Assembly: GCA_039182735.1 (NCBI GenBank)
Contig: JBCDCB010000030.1
Coordinates: 1-43,760 of the forward strand
DNA: 43,760 nt
DNA from: JBCDCB01 sp039182735
GTDB taxonomy: Bacteria > Planctomycetota > Phycisphaerae > Phycisphaerales > UBA1924
Reading direction: 5' to 3'
The notes beneath the pieces are model-generated. The model did not search any database and was not told the origin of the DNA. It saw only the letters and a program-made list of their open reading frames with translations. The position numbers and the translations under genes are program-made. How positions within the stretch are numbered: position 1 is the stretch's first letter; every line of letters starts with the position of its first letter. Positions 39,222 to 43,760 of the stretch are shown in pieces.

Positions 39222-39299
39222 GGTGCCACGATGCGCCGAAGGCGCGTCGTGCCGGTTGACGCTCGCACCACGCGCCGTGAAACGGCGCGTGGTGGCACC
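39222..39299 (+). repeat. Two-hairpin GGTGCCAC element, copy 3
   Basis: 78 bp, again bounded by GGTGCCAC and GTGGCACC. Hairpin 1 is CACGATGCGCC-GAA-GGCGCGTCGTG. Hairpin 2 pairs CACCACGCGCCGT with ACGGCGCGTGGTG around GAA. The stem sequences differ from copies 1 and 2 but remain complementary. It lies between two convergent genes, where it may also act as a bidirectional terminator. Confidence 0.75.
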
Positions 39300-39333
39300 T
39301 TTGCGCACCGGACCGATTGCCTCGTAGCACGTT

Positions 39334-41904
39334 TCACCCCGCGTCGGGGGCGTCTTGAGCCGGCGCCGCGGGCGCGGGGGGCGGCGCATCGGGGAGCTGC
39401 TCGGCCTTCTCGGCGACCCGGCGGAAGTACTCGCCCACGTTGCGGTAGCGCGCGGGCACGACCTGCTCTTCGACCGCGCGCTGGCCAGCGTCCGCCGCGT
39501 CGCGCAGCGATTCGCGCGTCACGCGCCGGCTGATGGAGCCGTCCCACTCGTTCTGCGAGTCGGGGTTGAAGTACTCCGCGGCGACCTGGTCGTCGTCGCC
39601 ACCGCGACGGATGTCCATCTCGTCCTGGAAGGTCTTGGGCTTGAAGATGTCCTGCGCCATCTCTTCGGGCGTGTTGCCTTGGCGCATCTGCTCTTTGGCC
39701 CAGTTGGCGAGCGCCTCCTGCTGTTCCGGTGAGAGCGAGTCGTAGAGCTCGCGGGCCTGGCGCTGGAGTTCCTCGGAGTTCTCCTCGAGTTGCTGCCCGC
39801 GGTCGCGCTGCTCGCCGAGTTGGTCGAGTCGGTCTTTGAGATTCTCGAGCCCGCGGCCGGCTTCGTTGCCCGAGCCGGTGCCATCGGGCGATTGCTGCTG
39901 GGAGCCCTGCGGCCCGCTGGGCTGCTGACCCTCTTGCCCGCCCTGCGGCTCGCCGCCTTGATTGGACTGCCCCTCCTCGCCGCGGGCTTCGCCATCCTGC
40001 GGCGTGCCCTGCTGCCCGCCCTGGCCCTCCTGTTCGCCCGGCTGCCCGGATTCGGTGGGCTGGTCGGATTGCTCGCCGCCCTGCGGCTGGCCGGGGTCGG
40101 ACTGATCGGGCACCTCGCCCGACTGCTGCCCGTTGGGTTGGTCGCCCTGCGGGGTGTTGCCCTGCTGCTCGGGGGGCGAGGCGCCGGGTTCCTGCTGGCC
40201 CTGTTGCGGGTCGCCGGGTTGCTGCTGCTGCTCGCCGCCCTGCTTGGTGTTCTGGTCGGTTTCGGGGTTGGGCTGAGCGCCCTCCTGACCCTGCTGCTGG
40301 TTGGGGTCGCCGCCCTCCCGCTCGCCGGGGTTCTGCGGGGCGTCCTGGCCCTGCGGCTGCTGGTTGGGGTCGGGGGTGGCGTTGGGATCGGGCTGGCGCT
40401 GGCGTTCGCTGCCGTCGGGCTCGCGGGTGCCTTCCGGGGCGGCTTCGCGCGGATCGCCCATGCCGTTTGGGAGGTTCGAGGGCTCCTGCCCCTCGCCTGG
40501 CTGCTGCTGCTGGTCGCCGGGCTCGCTGGGCTGGGTGTTCTGCGCCTCGCCCTGCTGCGACTGCTCGCCCGCTTGCTCTCCGGTTTGGTTTTGCGGGTCG
40601 GGCTGCTGCTGCTCGACGTCGCTCGCGGCCTGATCGACGGCCTCGCTGAGGTCCTGCGCGTCCCGGGCCGCCTGCTCCTGCGCTTCGCGCTGCTGGTTCT
40701 GTTCGGCGATCTGCTCCGCGGTGTCTTGTGCGGTTTGCTCGTCCACGCCGCGCTCTCGGAGTGCGTCCTCGATGGCCTGCTGGTCGGTCTCCCGTGCAAG
40801 GCGTTCGGCCTCTTCGGGGCTGAGGCCCATCTGCTCGAGATCGCGCTGTTGTTGCTCGCGCTGCGACTCGGCCCGCGCCTGCTGATCCTCGCCGGCGTTC
40901 TGGATGTCGTCGGCCAGTTCGCGCAGTTCTTGCGCGGCCTGCTCGCGCTCGCTGGCGCTCATGCGGTCGGCTTCCTGCTGCAAGCGTTCGATCGCCTCCG
41001 CCGCGGCACGCGGGTCCTGGCGGCGGAGCGCCTCGCGGACGCGCTGGGCGGCCTGTTCGCCGGGCGACATCTGCTCTTGCGATCCGCCGACGTCTTCCTG
41101 CCGGCTTGCCGCATCGCGGAGGATGTCTTCGAGCGATTGCTGCTGCTGCTGGAGCTGCTCGGCTTCTCGTGCCGCCCGGGCCGCGGCGTCCTCGATCGTG
41201 CGCGCCGCGTCGGCGAGCGCGTCCTCGGGGTCGGTCTCGCCCGAGGCGAGTTGCTCGTTGAGCTGGTTGATCAGGTCGAGCTCGTCCTCGGTGAAGAGGT
41301 CGCGCGTCTCTTCGCGGGCCGCCGTCTCTTGCACGCTCTGCGCGGCTTGCTCGATCTTCTGCTCGACGTCCTGGCGGTACTGCGCCTGCTCGATCGCCTG
41401 CTGAGCCGCGGCGTCGTCGCGCAGCAGGTGCTGCGGCGGGAGCCAGATCCCCAGCGCCAGGGCGCCCGCGCCGACCAGCGGCCACGCGAGCCACGTCCAA
41501 TCGGTCTTCAGGGGGATCGCCTGGCGCACGTCCACGCGACCGGCGTACTGCTCGCCCTCTTCGACCGCGAGGGCCGCGAAGGGGTCATTGCCCTTCGATT
41601 GTTCGAGCGAGAGGGCGCTGGCGAGGCGGTCTTCGAGGCGGAAGGCGGCATCGACCTCGCTCGTGGCGGCGAGGGGGGTGGCGCGGGTGCGGAGGGCCAG
41701 CCAGACGCCGATGGCCCCGCCCAGCGCGATCGGGGGGAGGGTCGTCATCCACCAAGGGAGCCCGGGCCCGATGAGGCGGTCCGCGAGCACCAGCCCCAGC
41801 CCGCCCGCGGCGCCGAGCAGCATCGCGGGCCCGAGTCGGGTCAGCAGGGCCCTCGTGAGGGCTCGATTCGCGGCTTTGGTCGCCAGAGCGCGGGTTCGCG
41901 TCAT
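39334..41904 (-). CDS. Large membrane protein with Gln/Gly/Pro/Asn-rich disordered region
   Basis: 856 aa; GGAGG precedes the ATG at 41904. N-terminal hydrophobic helices (about 24-41 LGPAMLLGAAGGLGLVLA, about 52-70, about 136-153), with RLEDRLASALSLEQSK between. Charged helical and coiled-coil sequence follows from about 165 to 430 (Glu/Gln/Ala-rich). About 270 residues are almost wholly Q, G, P, N, E and S (for example GEQQQQPGDPQQGQQEPGAS). The folded C-terminal block (LENLKDRLDQLGEQRD..., RYRNVGEYFRRVAEKAEQLP) is probably the conserved part. The architecture resembles DUF4175-like membrane proteins linked to MoxR/VWA clusters, but no such neighbours are present. The long opposite-strand frame is its shadow. 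Confidence 0.85.
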   Translation of the reverse strand: MTRTRALATKAANRALTRALLTRLGPAMLLGAAGGLGLVLADRLIGPGLPWWMTTLPPIALGGAIGVWLALRTRATPLAATSEVDAAFRLEDRLASALSLEQSKGNDPFAALAVEEGEQYAGRVDVRQAIPLKTDWTWLAWPLVGAGALALGIWLPPQHLLRDDAAAQQAIEQAQYRQDVEQKIEQAAQSVQETAAREETRDLFTEDELDLINQLNEQLASGETDPEDALADAARTIEDAAARAAREAEQLQQQQQSLEDILRDAASRQEDVGGSQEQMSPGEQAAQRVREALRRQDPRAAAEAIERLQQEADRMSASEREQAAQELRELADDIQNAGEDQQARAESQREQQQRDLEQMGLSPEEAERLARETDQQAIEDALRERGVDEQTAQDTAEQIAEQNQQREAQEQAARDAQDLSEAVDQAASDVEQQQPDPQNQTGEQAGEQSQQGEAQNTQPSEPGDQQQQPGEGQEPSNLPNGMGDPREAAPEGTREPDGSERQRQPDPNATPDPNQQPQGQDAPQNPGEREGGDPNQQQGQEGAQPNPETDQNTKQGGEQQQQPGDPQQGQQEPGASPPEQQGNTPQGDQPNGQQSGEVPDQSDPGQPQGGEQSDQPTESGQPGEQEGQGGQQGTPQDGEARGEEGQSNQGGEPQGGQEGQQPSGPQGSQQQSPDGTGSGNEAGRGLENLKDRLDQLGEQRDRGQQLEENSEELQRQARELYDSLSPEQQEALANWAKEQMRQGNTPEEMAQDIFKPKTFQDEMDIRRGGDDDQVAAEYFNPDSQNEWDGSISRRVTRESLRDAADAGQRAVEEQVVPARYRNVGEYFRRVAEKAEQLPDAPPPAPAAPAQDAPDAG

Positions 41905-42011
41905 GGGTCGGACCTCCGTTCAATGGTACGGCTTCGTGCCCACCGAGTTGACCGATTCGCCTCTCGCGGGCGACGATGCGGCGTCAACGCCACCCGCAGA
42001 CGGAGATCGCC

Positions 42012-42524
42012 ATGTCCCTCATCGCTCAATCGATCGTCCCCGGCGCAAAGATCACGCTCAACGCGGGGGTGAACTACGCGGAGGGCATCAAGCCCGAGAC
42101 CTTTCACCTCAAGCCCGCGGGGGTGAACACGAACACGCCGTCGTTCGTCTTCGGGCACCTGGCGATCTACCCGGACGGGATTCTGGAGATGCTGGGCCGT
42201 GGCGATCTGGCGCAGCCGAGCGAGCGGTTCAAGGCGCTCTTCGATCACGGGTGCGAGTGTCTGGACGGCGAAGAGGCCGCGGCGACGTACCCCCCGATGA
42301 ACGAGATCGTCGCCCGCTACAAGGACCGTCACGAGGTGGCGATCAAGGCGCTGAGCGAGGCGACCGACGAGCAACTGAGCGAAGAGAACCCGCACGAACG
42401 GATGCGCGAGCGCTTCCCGACCAAGGGATCGATGATCAACTTCCTGCTCGGCGCGCACGCGATGATGCACCTCGGTCAGGTCTCGGCGTGGCGTCGCTGC
42501 ATGGGGATGGGCCCGGCGATGTGA
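42012..42524 (+). CDS. DinB-like four-helix metal-binding protein
   Basis: 170 aa; GGAG precedes the ATG. DinB/YfiT-type fold with its metal ligands in the usual places: His49 in FVFGHLAIY, then His149 and His153 in HAMMHLGQVSAWRR near the C-terminus. Such proteins bind Zn2+, Ni2+ or Fe2+ and include thiol-dependent transferases and stress proteins; the activity here is unknown. It is divergent from the 856-aa membrane protein. Convergent with the next gene, with 2 bp between stops. Confidence 0.85.
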   Translation: MSLIAQSIVPGAKITLNAGVNYAEGIKPETFHLKPAGVNTNTPSFVFGHLAIYPDGILEMLGRGDLAQPSERFKALFDHGCECLDGEEAAATYPPMNEIVARYKDRHEVAIKALSEATDEQLSEENPHERMRERFPTKGSMINFLLGAHAMMHLGQVSAWRRCMGMGPAM

Positions 42525-42526
42525 CC

Positions 42527-42811
42527 TCAGGCCGCGCGCGGGCCGTCGCCCCCGGGCGAGTCGAACGACGTGTCGCTCTCGTCGAATTGTTCGAACTTGA
42601 AGACGACGTCGATGCCCTCGCGCAGGTCGTCGAGCTTGGACTGCATGCGCTCGATGGCGCGCTGGGCCATCTCCGCGGCGTCGGTGACCGGTGCGTCGTG
42701 CGGCGCATCGGTCCCGAAGACGCCCCCCGCCGGGAACGGCAGGGTCTCGCGGTCACTGTCGAACGTGGTCGAACCCGGGCCGGGATCGAATCGGATGCGG
42801 TCGCGGTTCAT
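42527..42811 (-). CDS. Small acidic hypothetical protein
   Basis: 94 aa from the ATG at 42811; GGAGGG lies 7 nt upstream and decides the start. Hydrophilic and acidic: MNRDRIRFDPGPGSTTFDSD, a central helix (DAAEMAQRAIERMQSKLDDL), then REGIDVVFKFEQFDESDTSF. No signal peptide, membrane helix or cysteine. Family not recognised. Confidence 0.65.
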   Translation of the reverse strand: MNRDRIRFDPGPGSTTFDSDRETLPFPAGGVFGTDAPHDAPVTDAAEMAQRAIERMQSKLDDLREGIDVVFKFEQFDESDTSFDSPGGDGPRAA

Positions 42812-42913
42812 GGCGTAGCCCTCCGAACCCAATCGTGGCGTTCGTCAAGAGGGATCGGCCCGCGGATGACCGAACGTGAGCCGACTTGCGTGAGTCTGTG
42901 ACGAAGGCGCGGG

Positions 42914-43645
42914 TTATGACGGCGTGCGGCGGTCGTCCGCGTCCGAATCCTCGCCGGGGGCGGAACCGGTTTCGTCCGTTTCCGAAGGCCCGCGGGCTTC
43001 GCCCACCCGGGGCTCGGTGCCGGCGCGCACGCGCGCGAGATTCCCCCGATGGCGGTAGACCACCAGCAGCGCGAGCAGCGTGGTCACGGCGAGCCACGGC
43101 CACGCGCTGAGCAGGTCACGCGTCGGGAACCCGAGCAGTCTGCCCAGCACGATGAACACCGGCACCGCGATCGCGGCGGCGCACGACGCCACGCCCACGT
43201 AGCGCGTGAGCCTGAGCGTGACGATCCACGTGACCAGCGCGAGGGCCGCGGGGATGGTGACATGGGGCCACGCGGCGAGGAGCACGCCGAAACCCGTCGC
43301 CACGCCCTTGCCGCCCTTGAACTTCAGGTAGACCGGGAACATGTGCCCGGCGATGGTCGCGAAGCCGATCGCGAGCCAGAGGAGCGCGCTCGCTGCGGGC
43401 AGATCGGGCTGATTGAGGTATCCCAGGATGAGACCGCCGACGAGCGTGGGTAGGAACCCCTTGAGGAAGTCGAGCGCAAAGCAGAGGTTGCCGGCGGGCT
43501 TGCCGAGCACGCGCCGGACGTTGGTGGCGCCGATGTTCCCGCTGCCGTGCTCGCGGATGTCGATGCCCCTCGCGCGCGCGATGAGATAGCCGAAGGGGAT
43601 CGCGCCGATGAGGTACGCCGCGGCGATGATCAGCAGGGGGATCAC
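42914..43645 (-). CDS. plsY: Glycerol-3-phosphate acyltransferase PlsY
   Basis: 243 aa from a GTG at 43645 that overlaps the upstream stop (GTGA). Integral membrane enzyme that moves an acyl group from acyl-phosphate to glycerol 3-phosphate, the first step of phospholipid synthesis. All three PlsY motifs are seen: SGNIGATN (35-42), HMFPVYLKFKGGKGVATGFG (101-120) and HRGNLARVRAGTE (199-211). Hydrophobic helices lie between them. The C-terminal 35 residues are an acidic Glu/Asp/Ser tail beyond the usual about 200-aa length. Confidence 0.94.
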   Translation of the reverse strand: MIPLLIIAAAYLIGAIPFGYLIARARGIDIREHGSGNIGATNVRRVLGKPAGNLCFALDFLKGFLPTLVGGLILGYLNQPDLPAASALLWLAIGFATIAGHMFPVYLKFKGGKGVATGFGVLLAAWPHVTIPAALALVTWIVTLRLTRYVGVASCAAAIAVPVFIVLGRLLGFPTRDLLSAWPWLAVTTLLALLVVYRHRGNLARVRAGTEPRVGEARGPSETDETGSAPGEDSDADDRRTPS

Positions 43646-43760
43646 GCGATGGCCTCCTCTTGTGTCGCCCGCTTGGTGCGCCGGGCGTGCGCGCGCTGCA
43701 TGATCTCGATCGCGACGTCCACGAGCGGCGGGGCTTGATCCGTGCGCGTGTTGGGCTCGC
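43642..43760 (-). CDS. 3' end of an unidentified gene
   Basis: The last 38 residues are EPNTRTDQAPPLVDVAIEIM then QRAHARRTKRATQEEAIA, ending in a TGA that overlaps the GTG of plsY by 4 bp. The coupling and the SD-like GAGGAGG just inside its end support a real gene in operon with plsY. Too little is present to name a family. Confidence 0.6.
   Translation of the reverse strand, partial: EPNTRTDQAPPLVDVAIEIMQRAHARRTKRATQEEAIA

Noticed and set aside
39790..42072. A 760-residue plus-strand open frame rich in Leu/Ala/Gly that looks like a giant membrane protein
   Set aside because: It is the antisense shadow of the 856-aa gene on the other strand: Gln/Gly/Pro-rich codons read backwards give Leu/Ala/Pro. 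No start signal, and the minus frame has an SD and plausible domains.

Overview
The window looks like chromosome from a high-GC planctomycete, most likely of the class Phycisphaerae. This is inferred from several things: tandem secreted proteins ending in a PAPGA...ARRRRA variant of the PEP-CTERM tail, a secreted protein with a dockerin-like tail ending in a Gly-Cys pair, a 23S rRNA gene with no 16S gene in front of it, and hairpin repeats in the intergenic spaces. No species can be named. I see no phage, transposase, CRISPR array, defence island, tRNA or 16S/5S gene.

Layout. 1-1357 holds the 5' part of a 23S rRNA gene on the minus strand with its own sigma70-type promoter. 1358-6763 (minus) is a three-gene cluster: a PilM-like actin-fold ATPase with an added membrane anchor, then two single-pass membrane proteins, probably a pilus or secretion-type inner-membrane platform. 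7076-10911 (plus) carries ribosomal protein S1, a small membrane protein and arginyl-tRNA synthetase. 11276-14727 (plus) holds four exported proteins, one with dockerin-like repeats and three with PEP-CTERM-like tails; an exported LTxxQ-like protein follows at 14937-16067. 16273-21914 carries lysS divergent from a GNAT acetyltransferase, then phosphofructokinase, an orphan ABC ATPase and an exported protein. 21966-26845 holds a polytopic membrane protein, YceI, a soluble histidine kinase and a NUDIX hydrolase (all minus), divergent from parB and a winged-helix protein. Two parS-like palindromes lie inside the kinase and NUDIX genes. 26831-34446 carries an MFS transporter, two small lipoproteins, a membrane protein, serine O-acetyltransferase, an Mrp ATPase, a zinc ribbon and RmuC. 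34467-43760 carries an M16-fold protein without its zinc motif, a membrane protein, a D-2-hydroxyacid dehydrogenase, a large Gln/Gly/Pro-rich membrane protein, a DinB-like protein, a small hypothetical protein, PlsY and the end of one more gene.

Two signals stand out beyond the gene list. First, about ten genes have a TANNNT hexamer ending only 5-8 nt before the start codon and no Shine-Dalgarno, which predicts leaderless mRNAs. At lysS/GNAT two such promoters overlap back to back, with start codons 23 bp apart. Second, the longer intergenic spaces are built from several families of hairpin repeats. One is a two-hairpin element bounded by GGTGCCAC and GTGGCACC, with three copies whose stems differ in sequence but stay paired. 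Other genes keep ordinary Shine-Dalgarno leaders, so the genome appears to use both modes of initiation.
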